Source of the DNA: Streptomyces violaceorubidus
GTDB taxonomy: Bacteria; Actinomycetota; Actinomycetes; Streptomycetales; Streptomycetaceae
Direction of reading: 5' to 3'
DNA: 64,000 nt
Assembly (NCBI RefSeq): GCF_000717995.1
Contig: NZ_JODM01000006.1
Coordinates: 186,001-250,000, forward strand
Position 1 is the first letter of the stretch. Each line of letters opens with the position of its first letter. Positions 16,510 to 24,910 of this stretch are shown one piece after another. The position numbers and the translations under genes are program-made. Below the pieces are notes generated by a model, which saw only the letters and a list, made by a program, of their open reading frames with translations, did not search any database and was not told the origin of the DNA.

Positions 16510-17082
16510 ATGGAGCTGATCCAGCAAACCCCTGACCTGTCCGCTTATTTGGCTGCCGACGAAGCCATCGATCACGATCACCCGTATGTACGGGAGGTGG
16601 CCGGCCGACTGGCCAAGGAGGCGGAGGACTCGTATGCCTATGCGCGGCTGGCCTTCGAGTTCGTGCGGGACACCATCCCGCACTCGCAGGACACGGGGGA
16701 CCCGCGGGTCACCTGGCGGGCCTCCGACGTCCTGGAGCGCCGCACCGGCATCTGCTACGCCAAGGCGCATGCGCTGGCCGCACTGCTGCGGGCCGAGGAC
16801 ATCCCCACCGCGCTGTGCTACCAGCGGTTCGACGTGGTGCACGGACTGGTCGCCGTACGCCTCGACGGCGCCTGGCACCGGCAGGACCCGCGCGGGAACA
16901 GGCCCGGCGTGAACGCGCAGTTCTCCCTGGGGAGGGAGCGACTGGCCTTCACGCCGGACCGCGCGGCGGGCGAGGCGGACTACCCGGAGCTGTACGCGGC
17001 GCCGCACCCGGCGGTGCTGGAGGTCCTGAAGGCGGCCACCGACCGCCCGCACCTGTGGCGGACCCTCCCGGCCGCGCTCTGA
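16510..17082 (+). CDS. Transglutaminase-like domain protein
   Basis: The protein has 190 residues. ATG 16510 is chosen over GTG 16483 because the -10 box TATGCT lies inside the longer version. The Cys-His-Asp core of the transglutaminase fold is visible: RRTGICYAKAHALAALLRA (Cys about residue 89), VVHGLVAVRLDGAWHRQDPRGN (His about 113-123, Asp at about 126). This is a short, cytoplasmic single-domain version without a signal peptide, more likely a protease or peptide-modifying enzyme than a cross-linker. It is convergent with plsC, with 10 bp between the stops. Confidence 0.85.
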   Translation: MELIQQTPDLSAYLAADEAIDHDHPYVREVAGRLAKEAEDSYAYARLAFEFVRDTIPHSQDTGDPRVTWRASDVLERRTGICYAKAHALAALLRAEDIPTALCYQRFDVVHGLVAVRLDGAWHRQDPRGNRPGVNAQFSLGRERLAFTPDRAAGEADYPELYAAPHPAVLEVLKAATDRPHLWRTLPAAL

Positions 17083-17092
17083 GGCGCCCGGC

Positions 17093-17821
17093 TCAGTGCG
17101 CCTGGGCCGTGCGCAGCTGTTCGGGCGTCGGGGCGGTGCCGCCGAGGTGGGCCGGCATCCACCAGGTGTCGTCGGCTCCCTGGGGGCGTACGGGGTAGGC
17201 GCGCTGCGCGGCCTCCAGCAGCTCCTGCACCCGTTCGCGCAGCCGCCGGGTGATGGCACCCGCGTACTGCTCGCGGGAGGCCTCCATCGCCTCGCCGACC
17301 CGGATGGTGATGGGGGTGTGGCTGCGCTTGAAGTTGCGCGGGTGGCCCTTGGTCCACAGGCGCTGGGTGCCCCACAGGGCCATGGGGACCAGCGGGACGC
17401 CCGCCTCCTGCGCGAGCCGCGCGGCTCCCGACTTGAAGCTCTTCAGGGTGAAGGACTCGGAGATCGTCGCCTCGGGGAAGACTCCGACGATCTCACCCGA
17501 CTTCAGCGAGTCCAGGGCGTGCGCGTAGGCCGCCTCGCCCTGCTTGCGGTCGACCGGGATGTGTCTCATCCCGCGCATCAGCGGACCGGAGACCCGGTGC
17601 CGGAAGACCGACTCCTTCGCCATGAAGCGCACCAGCCGCTTCTGCGGCAGCGCGGCCAGACCGTCGAAGATGAAGTCCAGATAGCTGATGTGGTTGCTCA
17701 CCAGTACGGCGCCGCCCGAGCGCGGGATGTTCTCCGAACCCCGGCAGTCGATCTTGAGGTCCCACACCTTGAACATGGTGCGGGCGAGACCGATGACCGG
17801 ACGGTAGACGAGTTCTGCCAT
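17093..17821 (-). CDS. 1-acyl-sn-glycerol-3-phosphate acyltransferase (PlsC type)
   Basis: The protein has 242 residues. It transfers a fatty acyl chain to lysophosphatidic acid to make phosphatidic acid at the inner membrane face. Motif I is SNHISYLDFI (HX4D at about 43-49), motif III is VGVFPEATIS (about 112-121), and motif IV is VPLVPMALWG (about 141-150). The C-terminus is an amphipathic, Pro-rich tail. AAGGAAGGG lies upstream of ATG 17821. It may be one of several PlsC paralogues in the genome; acyl preference is unknown. Confidence 0.92.
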   Translation of the reverse strand: MAELVYRPVIGLARTMFKVWDLKIDCRGSENIPRSGGAVLVSNHISYLDFIFDGLAALPQKRLVRFMAKESVFRHRVSGPLMRGMRHIPVDRKQGEAAYAHALDSLKSGEIVGVFPEATISESFTLKSFKSGAARLAQEAGVPLVPMALWGTQRLWTKGHPRNFKRSHTPITIRVGEAMEASREQYAGAITRRLRERVQELLEAAQRAYPVRPQGADDTWWMPAHLGGTAPTPEQLRTAQAH

Positions 17822-17843
17822 GGGCGGGTCGAACCCTTCCTTG

Positions 17844-17987
17844 TCAGCCTGGGAAGGGAAGCTCCCAGTCGAAAGTTACGCAGCCGTAGGTTTGCGGCTT
17901 GTCGCAGATCGTGCCCCAAGAACGGCCCGTGTACCAGCCTTGGTGCCCGGGTGCGGCGAGATCCTCGTCACTTGCCACCCCCTTCAT
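17844..17987 (-). CDS. Candidate 47-residue ORF just upstream of plsC
   Basis: The frame runs from ATG 17987 to TGA 17844-17846, ending 22 bases before the plsC start. The C-terminal half reads HQGWYTGRSWGTICDKPQ then a YGC..FDWELPFPG ending. It is unusually rich in Trp, Tyr and paired Cys, and third positions are roughly 70% G/C, weaker than in neighbouring genes. No ribosome site precedes the ATG. It could be a small leader or accessory protein, the decayed end of an older gene, or chance. No family is recognised. Confidence 0.3.
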   Translation of the reverse strand: MKGVASDEDLAAPGHQGWYTGRSWGTICDKPQTYGCVTFDWELPFPG

Positions 17988-18118
17988 GGCCGAAAAGGGG
18001 CCGTGAGCGGGAATCTCCGCGGCTTCGCGAACGCTGCACCTTCGGAGTACCGAACCGGTGGCGTGCGGGGTACGCGCGCCCACGAGGGCCGCGGTGGCGG
18101 CGGAACGGGGGCACGCCG

Positions 18119-18466
18119 GTGCGCGGCCAGGACGACGACAGGCGGGCGGCGGCCGACGCCCCGCGGCTCGACGCGGCCGACCTCGGCGCGGAACTCGGCA
18201 CCCGCGCGACGCTCGTCCAGTTCTCCAGCGCCTTCTGCGCGCCCTGCCGGGCCACCCGGCGGGTACTGGGCGAGGTGGCGGACCTGGTCCCCGGCGTCGC
18301 CCACGTCGAGATCGACGCCGAGGGCCATCTGGAACTCGTCCGCGCCCTCGACGTGCTCAAGACCCCCACCGTCCTGGTCCTGGACGCCGGCGGCCGCGTC
18401 GTACGGCGGGCCGTCGGGCAGCCGCGCAGGGCGGACGTGATCGCCGCGCTGGGCGAGGCGGTGTGA
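18119..18466 (+). CDS. Thioredoxin-like protein
   Basis: The protein has 115 residues, starting at GTG 18119 behind a GGGGG stretch. The thioredoxin active site is AFCAPC (C-x-x-C with Ala-Pro rather than Gly-Pro; about residues 38-43). The cis-proline region is LKTPTVLVLDAGG (about 82-94). No signal peptide is seen, so it acts as a cytoplasmic disulfide reductase or thiol-relay protein. About 146 bp separate it from the flavin reductase gene on the same strand. Confidence 0.85.
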   Translation: MRGQDDDRRAAADAPRLDAADLGAELGTRATLVQFSSAFCAPCRATRRVLGEVADLVPGVAHVEIDAEGHLELVRALDVLKTPTVLVLDAGGRVVRRAVGQPRRADVIAALGEAV

Positions 18467-18612
18467 CAAGCGCCACGCCGGTGGTGAGGTCCTCTCCACA
18501 GCCCCCACATCCCGGGACGTAATTGACTGTGTGTGCCACCCGTCGTCAGCCTGCCCCCACGCCCGGCTCGCCGTTGCCGAACCCGAGGCGCACCGCGGAA
18601 GGACCATCCCGT

Positions 18613-19122
18613 ATGACGGTCACACCCGACCTCGCCGCACCGCGGCCCGCCACCGACGACCTGCTGCGGTCCGTCTTCCGGCGGCACGCGGCGGGCGTCG
18701 CCGTGATCACCGCGCGGGGCCCCCGCGGTCCGGTCGGTTTCACGGCCACGTCGCTCACCTCCGTCTCCACCCGCCCGCCGCTGCTCTCCTTCGGCGTCGG
18801 CACCGGCTCGTCGAGCTGGCCCGCGCTGGCCGAGGCGGAGCACGTCGGCGTCCACGTGCTCGGCGAGCACCAGGAGGAGCTGGCGGTCACCTTCGCCCGC
18901 AGCGGCGCCGACCGCTTCGCGGCGCCCACCGTCTGGAGGGAGGGGCCCGAGGGGGTGCCCGTGCTGGACGGTGTGCTCGCCTGGCTCGCGTGCCGTGTGG
19001 TGGGCCGGGTGCCCGCGGGGGACCATCGGATCGTGCTGGCGGAAGTCCTCCTCGGCGACCCCGCCGGAGCCGGTGAGCCGCTGCTGTACCACCAGGGGCG
19101 TTACCGGGGTCTGCGCGACTGA
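18613..19122 (+). CDS. Flavin reductase domain protein
   Basis: The protein has 169 residues. ATG 18613 is preceded by GGAAGGACC. The flavin reductase-like domain covers it: LRSVFRRHAAGVAVITARGPRGPVGFTATSLTSVSTRPPLLSF (about 15-58) is the FMN-binding part, and HVGVHVLGEHQEELAVTFA and DHRIVLAEVL follow. Such proteins reduce FMN/FAD with NAD(P)H for two-component monooxygenases, or bind flavin with other roles. No monooxygenase gene is adjacent. Confidence 0.88.
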   Translation: MTVTPDLAAPRPATDDLLRSVFRRHAAGVAVITARGPRGPVGFTATSLTSVSTRPPLLSFGVGTGSSSWPALAEAEHVGVHVLGEHQEELAVTFARSGADRFAAPTVWREGPEGVPVLDGVLAWLACRVVGRVPAGDHRIVLAEVLLGDPAGAGEPLLYHQGRYRGLRD

Positions 19123-19341
19123 CCGCCGGCGCGACGGCTGCTGCGAAGGCGTCGGGTTCCGGTTACGCTGCGTTGCGAAGGTCACAGTTCAAAGCGCTTG
19201 CTTAGCGGGAAAGAACTGGATGTACTGACGAGTAATATTCCGGGCGGAGCGCAGGTCGCCCCGACCGGGATCGGCCGCTTGGGGCGCCTATGCTGCCTGC
19301 AAGAGGCAGCACTGAAATGTCGACGCAGTAGGAGAGCCGGC

Positions 19342-20130
19342 GTGAGCTTGAGGATCGTTGTCACTGTGAAGTACGTGCCCGACGCCACTGGCGACCGGCA
19401 CTTCGCCGATGACCTGACCGTCGACCGGGACGACGTGGACGGTCTGCTCTCCGAGCTGGACGAGTACGCGGTCGAGCAGGCGCTGCAGATCTCCGAGAAT
19501 TCCGACGACGACGTCGAGGTCACCGTCCTGACGGTGGGCCCCGAGGACGCCAAGGACGCCCTGCGCAAGGCGCTGTCCATGGGCGCGGACAAGGCGATCC
19601 ACGTCGAGGACGACGACCTGCACGGCACCGACGCCATCGGCACCTCCCTGGTGCTGGCCAAGGCGGTCGAGAAGGCCGGCTACGACCTGGTCGTCTCCGG
19701 CATGGCCTCCACCGACGGCACCATGGGCGTCGTCCCCGCGCTGCTCGCGGAGCGCCTGGGTGTGCCGCAGGTGACGCTGCTGTCGGAGGTCTCGGTCGAG
19801 GGCGGTGTCGTGAAGGGCCGCCGTGACGGCGACTCGGCCACGGAGCAGCTGGAGGCCTCCCTTCCGGCGGTCGTGTCGGTCACCGACCAGTCGGGCGAGG
19901 CGCGTTACCCCTCCTTCAAGGGCATCATGGCGGCCAAGAAGAAGCCGGTTCAGTCCTGGGACCTGTCCGACCTCGAGATCGACGAGGACGAGGTCGGCCT
20001 GGAGAACGCCTACACGGTCGTCGAGTCCGCCGCCGAGCGTCCGGCGCGCACCGCGGGCACGATCGTCAAGGACGAGGGCGAGGGCGGCAAGCAGCTCGCC
20101 GCCTTCCTCGCGGAGCGCAAATTCGTGTAA
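19342..20130 (+). CDS. etfB: Electron transfer flavoprotein beta subunit
   Basis: The protein has 262 residues. GTG 19342 is chosen because AGGAGAGCC is upstream and the protein then begins SLRIVVTVKYVPDATG, the typical EtfB start. VSGMASTDGTMGVVPALLAERLGVP (about 121-145) is the EtfB nucleotide-binding signature. Heterodimeric ETF takes electrons from acyl-CoA and other dehydrogenases and passes them to the quinone pool via ETF-QO. The beta subunit binds AMP and docks partner dehydrogenases. etfA follows 82 bp downstream in the same direction. Confidence 0.95.
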   Translation: MSLRIVVTVKYVPDATGDRHFADDLTVDRDDVDGLLSELDEYAVEQALQISENSDDDVEVTVLTVGPEDAKDALRKALSMGADKAIHVEDDDLHGTDAIGTSLVLAKAVEKAGYDLVVSGMASTDGTMGVVPALLAERLGVPQVTLLSEVSVEGGVVKGRRDGDSATEQLEASLPAVVSVTDQSGEARYPSFKGIMAAKKKPVQSWDLSDLEIDEDEVGLENAYTVVESAAERPARTAGTIVKDEGEGGKQLAAFLAERKFV

Positions 20131-20212
20131 CAGCCTCGCGGGCCAGAAGTTCATCTGAGCCCGGCCCCGCTGACCGCCCCTCATCTTTCGCAAGCAGGAG
20201 AGAAGAAGTCCC

Positions 20213-21187
20213 ATGGCTGAAGTTCTCGTCTACGTCGATCACGTGGACGGTGCCGTCCGCAAGCCGACCCTGGAGCTGCTGACGCTGGCCCGCCGCGTCG
20301 GCGAGCCCGTCGCCGTCGCGCTGGGCGCCGGCGCCGGTGACACCGTCGCCGCCCTCGCCGAGCACGGCGCGGTGAAGGTCCTCACCCACGAGGCCGCCGA
20401 GTACGCCGACTACCTGGTCGTGCCGAAGGTCGACGCCCTCCAGGCCGCCGTCGAGGCGGTGTCCGCCGAGGGCTCCCTGGCCGCCGTGCTGGTCCCGTCC
20501 TCCGCCGAGGGCAAGGAGATCGCCGCCCGCCTGGCGCTGCGCCTCGGATCGGGCGTCATCACCGACGCCGTCGACCTGGAGGCCGGCGACGAAGGTCCGG
20601 TGGCCACCCAGTCGGTGTTCGCCGCCGCCTTCACCACCAAGTCCCGCGTCTCCAAGGGCACTCCGGTCATCACGGTCAAGCCGAACTCGGCCGCCGTGGA
20701 GGCCGCCCCGGCCGCCGGCGCCGTCGAGGCCCTGTCGGTCACCTTCTCCGCCGCCGCGACCGGCACCAAGGTCACCTCGCGCACGCCGCGCGAGTCGACC
20801 GGCCGCCCGGAGCTGACCGAGGCCGCGATCGTCGTCTCCGGCGGCCGCGGTGTCAACGGCGCGGAGAACTTCGCGATCGTCGAGGCGCTCGCCGACTCGC
20901 TCGGCGCGGCCGTCGGTGCCTCGCGCGCCGCGGTGGACGCGGGCTGGTACCCGCACACCAACCAGGTCGGCCAGACCGGCAAGTCCGTCTCCCCGCAGCT
21001 GTACATCGCCTCCGGCATCTCCGGCGCGATCCAGCACCGGGCCGGCATGCAGACCTCGAAGACGATCGTGGCGATCAACAAGGACGCCGAGGCCCCGATC
21101 TTCGAGCTGGTCGACTACGGCGTCGTCGGCGACCTCTTCGACGTCGTCCCGCAGCTCACCGAGGAAGTGAAGTCCCGCAAGGGCTGA
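20213..21187 (+). CDS. etfA: Electron transfer flavoprotein alpha subunit
   Basis: The protein has 324 residues; CAGGAGAGAAG precedes ATG 20213. The N-terminal domain ([15 protein letters not shown]...) pairs with EtfB. The C-terminal FAD-binding domain is complete: [26 protein letters not shown] (about 203-228), [24 protein letters not shown] (about 238-261), [18 protein letters not shown] (about 263-280) and [13 protein letters not shown]. With EtfB it forms the FAD-containing electron carrier for fatty acid and amino acid oxidation. A strong hairpin terminator follows. Confidence 0.96.
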   Translation: MAEVLVYVDHVDGAVRKPTLELLTLARRVGEPVAVALGAGAGDTVAALAEHGAVKVLTHEAAEYADYLVVPKVDALQAAVEAVSAEGSLAAVLVPSSAEGKEIAARLALRLGSGVITDAVDLEAGDEGPVATQSVFAAAFTTKSRVSKGTPVITVKPNSAAVEAAPAAGAVEALSVTFSAAATGTKVTSRTPRESTGRPELTEAAIVVSGGRGVNGAENFAIVEALADSLGAAVGASRAAVDAGWYPHTNQVGQTGKSVSPQLYIASGISGAIQHRAGMQTSKTIVAINKDAEAPIFELVDYGVVGDLFDVVPQLTEEVKSRKG

Positions 21188-21207
21188 GCTTCCCCGTCGC
21201 ACCCGCA

Positions 21208-21250
21208 CCGAGGCCCCCGGTGACGTCCACGGACGTCGCGGGGGCCTCGG
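21208..21250. terminator. Strong hairpin terminator after etfA
   Basis: Outer arms CCGAGGCCCCC and GGGGGCCTCGG pair perfectly over 11 bp, and inner GACGTCC/GGACGTC add a further paired stretch with a short loop. It lies 20 bp after the etfA stop. Confidence 0.85.
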
Positions 21251-21316
21251 CGTGCGCAGATGATGGTGTTGACCGGCGAGAGGGCCGACAGATAACTTCA
21301 CTCTACGGATAAGAGA

Positions 21317-21331
21317 TTCCGTTCAGCGGAA
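21317..21331. promoter_or_regulatory. Inverted repeat TTCCG-N5-CGGAA upstream of the DUF6986 gene
   Basis: Perfect 5-bp arms with a 5-base centre, about 25 bp before the start codon. The layout resembles operators of IclR-type regulators. The identity of the regulator is inference. Confidence 0.5.
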
Positions 21332-21355
21332 AAATGAACATCAGGAGGGTGTCGA

Positions 21356-22654
21356 ATGGGTCAGCAGGAGAAGGTGGCAACGAGCCTCGCGGGCGCCGTC
21401 GGCGAGGAGATCAGTGCCTCCCTCGCACCGGTCGACGCGGAGCTGGAGCGCCGCTACCCCGGAGACCCGGGCACCCGCCAGCCGGTCCACACCGTCTACG
21501 TCCCCGGTGACGTCTTCGCCGCCGACACCATCCGCTCCTGGGGCGACAAGGCACTCGCCGCGCTCGACGAACACGCCCCGGACGCCGCCTCCTTCGCCGC
21601 CGTGCTGGGGCTCGCCGACGACCTCGCCGAGCCCGTGTACACCCGCGTGCGCGCCAAGCTGGAGCGCGAGCCGATCGAGGACCTGCGCGTCGACTTCGAG
21701 GACGGCTACGGCAACCGTGCGGACGCCGAGGAGGACGAGGCGGCCGCCCGTGCCGCCCGCCTGATCGCCAAGGCGTACGAGCAGGGCACGGCCGCCCCGT
21801 ACATGGGCATCCGCATGAAGTGCATGGAGGCTCCGGTGCGCGCCCGGGGCATCCGCACCCTCGACGTCTTCCTCAGCGGCCTCATGGAGGCCGGCGGCCT
21901 GCCCGACGGCCTGGTCCTCACCCTGCCCAAGGTGACCTACCCCGAGCAGGTCACCGCGATGGTGCGGCTCCTGGAGGCCTTCGAGAAGGCGCGCGGCCTC
22001 ACGCCCGGCCGGATCGGCTTCGAGATCCAGATCGAGACCAGCCAGTCCATCCTCGCCGCCGACGGCACCGCCACCGTGGCCCGCATGATCCAGGCCGCCG
22101 AGGGGCGCGCGACCGGACTGCACTACGGCACCTTCGACTACAGCGCCTGCCTCGGCGTCTCCGCCGCCCACCAGGCCAGCGACCACCCGGCCGCCGACCA
22201 CGCCAAGGCGGTCATGCAGGTCGCCGCCGCGGGCACCGGCGTACGCGTGTCGGACGGCTCGACCAACGTCCTGCCGGTCGGCCCCACCACGCAGGTGCAC
22301 GACGCCTGGCGGCTGCACTACGGCCTCACCTGCCGCGCCCTGGCCCGCGCCTACTACCAGGGCTGGGACATGCACCCCGGCCACATCCCCACCCGGTACG
22401 CGGCCGTCTTCGCCTTCTACCGCGAGGGCTTCGAGCAGGCCGCCGCCCGCCTGGCCCGCTACGCCAACCGCACCGGCGGCGACGTCATGGACGAGCCCGC
22501 CACCGCCAAGGCCCTCAGCGGCTACCTGCTGCGCGGCCTGGACTGCGGGGCCCTCGACATCGGTGAGGTCGCCCGGCTGACCGGCCTGACCCGCGCCGAC
22601 CTGGAGGGCTTCTCCGGCCCGCGGCGCGGCGACCTCACGGCCTCGGCGCAGTAG
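21356..22654 (+). CDS. DUF6986 family, HpcH/HpaI aldolase-like protein
   Basis: The protein has 432 residues; AGGAGGGTGTCGA precedes ATG 21356. The central part resembles the HpcH/HpaI aldolase/citrate-lyase TIM barrel: LRVDFEDGYGNR (about 107-118, acidic metal-binding pair), FEIQIETSQSIL (about 222-233, Glu ligand), and THYGTFDYSA-like LHYGTFDYSACLG (about 255-267). Such enzymes cleave or form C-C bonds of oxoacids using a divalent metal and often a CoA or phosphate-bearing substrate. The substrate of this family is not established. The 3' end overlaps the next, convergent gene by 20 bp. Confidence 0.8.
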   Translation: MGQQEKVATSLAGAVGEEISASLAPVDAELERRYPGDPGTRQPVHTVYVPGDVFAADTIRSWGDKALAALDEHAPDAASFAAVLGLADDLAEPVYTRVRAKLEREPIEDLRVDFEDGYGNRADAEEDEAAARAARLIAKAYEQGTAAPYMGIRMKCMEAPVRARGIRTLDVFLSGLMEAGGLPDGLVLTLPKVTYPEQVTAMVRLLEAFEKARGLTPGRIGFEIQIETSQSILAADGTATVARMIQAAEGRATGLHYGTFDYSACLGVSAAHQASDHPAADHAKAVMQVAAAGTGVRVSDGSTNVLPVGPTTQVHDAWRLHYGLTCRALARAYYQGWDMHPGHIPTRYAAVFAFYREGFEQAAARLARYANRTGGDVMDEPATAKALSGYLLRGLDCGALDIGEVARLTGLTRADLEGFSGPRRGDLTASAQ

Positions 22655-23495
22655 GGCCCGTCGACGGCGTCCGGCTGCCCGGGAGGGGACCGTCCGGGCC
22701 GGAGCCCACGTACCGCTCCAGGCCGGACGCCGTCACCCGCTTCTCCTCGGCGAACAACCGCGTCCCCCGGTCGCACAGCCGCCGGTCCGCCCGCGCCCGC
22801 GCGCAGAACTCCTCGGGGCTCGCCCCGAACAGCTCGCGCAGCCGCGCCGAACCGTTCAGCAGTTCCGTGAGCAGGGGCCGTTGCGCCCCGGGGTGGCGCC
22901 GCGGCGCGCCGGTGCCGTCGTGCAGGACGCCGTGGCGGTTGACGTACGCGTACGCGCCGCGCAGCACCGAGCCGTCCCCCGTCTCCACGCGCACGTCGGG
23001 CGCGGGCAGCCAGACGCGGTCGAAGTTACCGCCCGCCATCGGCACGCCCTCGCTGGCGTCGATCACCGCGAGCTGCTCGGCGTCGAGCCACAGGACGAAC
23101 AGCTCCCGCACCGTGCCGGGGGCGCCCACCGGCGAGGCGGACACGTAGCCCATGCGGCTCACGTGGGCGGAGACGCCGATGTCCAGTCCGGTGACCCGCG
23201 ACCTGACCATCGGGAGCGGCGAGGCGACCCCGAACTCGGCCATCTTGTGCCGCAGCTGGCCGGGGCTCGCGTTGGACCCGATCGCCAGCACCGGGACCCG
23301 GCCGTCCTCCTCGTACACCGCCCGGTCCGGCGGCAGCAGCCGGTCCCCGACCAGCAGCCCGGACTCGCGGGGCCACGCGCCGGGGTACAGCAGTGGCTCC
23401 TCGCGCGGCACCCCGGCCAGCCCGAGCGCGGCCAGCGTGCGGTCCCGGCCGGGATGCCGCGCGGCTTCCCCGCCCTCGGTCGGTGGTGGGGTCAC
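22635..23495 (-). CDS. Hypothetical protein, possibly gamma-glutamylcyclotransferase-like
   Basis: The protein has 286 residues. GTG 23495 follows GGGAGGAAACACACC. The segment VPVLAIGSNASPGQLRHKMAEFG (about 68-90) recalls the substrate loop (YGSN-type) that opens the gamma-glutamylcyclotransferase/AIG2 fold, and later AYVNRHGVL fits the same beta-barrel style. The catalytic Glu cannot be placed with confidence. There is no signal peptide. Neighbours give no functional hint. I would call it conserved hypothetical with an AIG2-like possibility. Confidence 0.7.
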   Translation of the reverse strand: MTPPPTEGGEAARHPGRDRTLAALGLAGVPREEPLLYPGAWPRESGLLVGDRLLPPDRAVYEEDGRVPVLAIGSNASPGQLRHKMAEFGVASPLPMVRSRVTGLDIGVSAHVSRMGYVSASPVGAPGTVRELFVLWLDAEQLAVIDASEGVPMAGGNFDRVWLPAPDVRVETGDGSVLRGAYAYVNRHGVLHDGTGAPRRHPGAQRPLLTELLNGSARLRELFGASPEEFCARARADRRLCDRGTRLFAEEKRVTASGLERYVGSGPDGPLPGSRTPSTGPTAPRP

Positions 23496-23620
23496 GGTGT
23501 GTTTCCTCCCGGCGGTGGCGCGGACGGGCGGGATGTCTGTCCGGCCGCCCGCGCGGGGGCGGGCCGGTTCGGACGCCGGGCCTGGCGCCGGGGGCGTGGG
23601 GACGTCCGGCGCTCGTCCGG

Positions 23621-24670
23621 TCAGTCCGCGGGCGGCAACTCGCCCGAGCCCCGGGTGACCAGCCTGGTCGGCAGTTCGATGCGGTCCGGGGCGAGGAGGG
23701 TGCCGTCCAGCTGCCGGAAGAGCCGCTCGGCCGCGGTACGGCCGAGGGCGGCCGCGTCCTGCGCGACCACGGTGACGCCCGGCTGGAGCAGGTCGGCCAG
23801 CTCGATGTCGTCGAAGCCGACCAGGGCGACGCCCCGGGTGTGCTCGGCCAGGACCCGGATCACGGTGACCGTCACCCGGTTGTTGCCGGTGAAGATCGCG
23901 GTGACCGGATGCGGGTCGGCGAGCATCTGCTCGGCCGCCCGGCGCACCCGCACCGGGTCGGTGACGCCCAGGGACATCCACGCGTCCTCGACCGGTATGC
24001 CGGCGTCCTCCATGGCCGCCCGGTAGCCGCGCAGCCGCTCGCCGGCGGTGTGGATGTGGGGCATGTCGCCGATGAAGCCGATCCTGCGGTGCCCGTGCGC
24101 GATCAGGTGGGCCACGCCGTCGCGGGCACCGCCGAAGTTGTCGGAGACCACCACGTCCGCGTCGATCCGACCCGCCGGACGGTCCACGAACACCGTGGCG
24201 ACGCCCGCCTTCAGCTCGGGCTCCAGGTACCTGTGGTCGTCCCCCGCGGGGATCACCACGAGGCCGTCCACCCGCCGCGCGCACAGCGCCAGCACCAACT
24301 CCTGCTCGCGGTCCGGGTCCTCGGCGCTGGAGCCGTTGATCAGCAGGGCCCCGTGCGCCCGGGCCACCTCCTCCACGGCACGGCTGAGCGGCCCGTAGAA
24401 CGGGTCGGCCAGATCCTCCAGGACCAGGCCGATGCTCGCGGTGCGGCCCTTGCGGAGCACCCGCGCGCTGTCGTTGCGGCGGAAGCCCAGCGCGTCGATG
24501 GCCTCCTGGACGCGGCGCTCGGTCTCCGGGGTCACGCCGGGCTCACCGTTGACCACGCGGGAGACCGTCTTGAGACCGACCCCCGCCCGGGCGGCGACGT
24601 CCTTCATGGTCGGGCGATTGCCGTAACGGTTCCCGGGGAGGCGGTCTGCGCGGCGGGTCGTGTCGGGCAC
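23621..24670 (-). CDS. LacI-family transcriptional regulator
   Basis: The protein has 349 residues when started at GTG 24670; a further upstream start is possible. The HTH and hinge are textbook: TMKDVAARAGVGLKTVSRVVNGEPGVTPETERRVQEAIDALGFRRN (about 22-67) with the hinge helix NDSARVLRKGRT. The periplasmic-binding-like sensor domain follows (IGLVLEDLADPFYGPLSRAVEE ... VALVGFDDIELADLLQPGVTVVAQD). It is divergent from the ROK sugar kinase gene, and the palindrome GACAACGTTGTC lies between them, so it probably represses both until a sugar binds. Confidence 0.93.
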   Translation of the reverse strand: MPDTTRRADRLPGNRYGNRPTMKDVAARAGVGLKTVSRVVNGEPGVTPETERRVQEAIDALGFRRNDSARVLRKGRTASIGLVLEDLADPFYGPLSRAVEEVARAHGALLINGSSAEDPDREQELVLALCARRVDGLVVIPAGDDHRYLEPELKAGVATVFVDRPAGRIDADVVVSDNFGGARDGVAHLIAHGHRRIGFIGDMPHIHTAGERLRGYRAAMEDAGIPVEDAWMSLGVTDPVRVRRAAEQMLADPHPVTAIFTGNNRVTVTVIRVLAEHTRGVALVGFDDIELADLLQPGVTVVAQDAAALGRTAAERLFRQLDGTLLAPDRIELPTRLVTRGSGELPPAD

Positions 24671-24779
24671 GATGCGGTGTCCTGTCCTGTCGTCCACGGG
24701 ATTGCGTCGGCTCCTGTTGTCCAGGGGGATGTGTCGGTCTTGGGCTTGTATGAGGATGTGGCGTCGAGCATAGAGCCTG

Positions 24780-24791
24780 GACAACGTTGTC
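24780..24791. promoter_or_regulatory. LacI-type operator GACAACGTTGTC
   Basis: A perfect 12-bp palindrome with a central CG, the hallmark of LacI-family sites. It sits in the divergent region between the LacI gene (start 24670) and the ROK kinase gene (start 24911). Confidence 0.75.
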
Positions 24792-24910
24792 AGATGCGGG
24801 AGACACTGTCCACCGCACTCTCCGGTCCTCGTCCCACCGCGGGGCCGGTCGCTGCGCGCTCCTGGCTACGACATATTTCGCTTTCGGTCCAACGGGGAGA
24901 TCCGACTCTG

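Noticed and set aside
18523-18613. Longer start for the flavin reductase at 18523
   Set aside because: The extra 30 residues are Pro/Thr/Arg-rich with no family similarity, and the ribosome site GGAAGGACC supports ATG 18613.
19192-19199. AAGCGCTT palindrome upstream of etfB
   Set aside because: It resembles a cre/LacI core, but it is only 8 bp, 140 bp from the start and without promoter boxes around it, so chance is likely.
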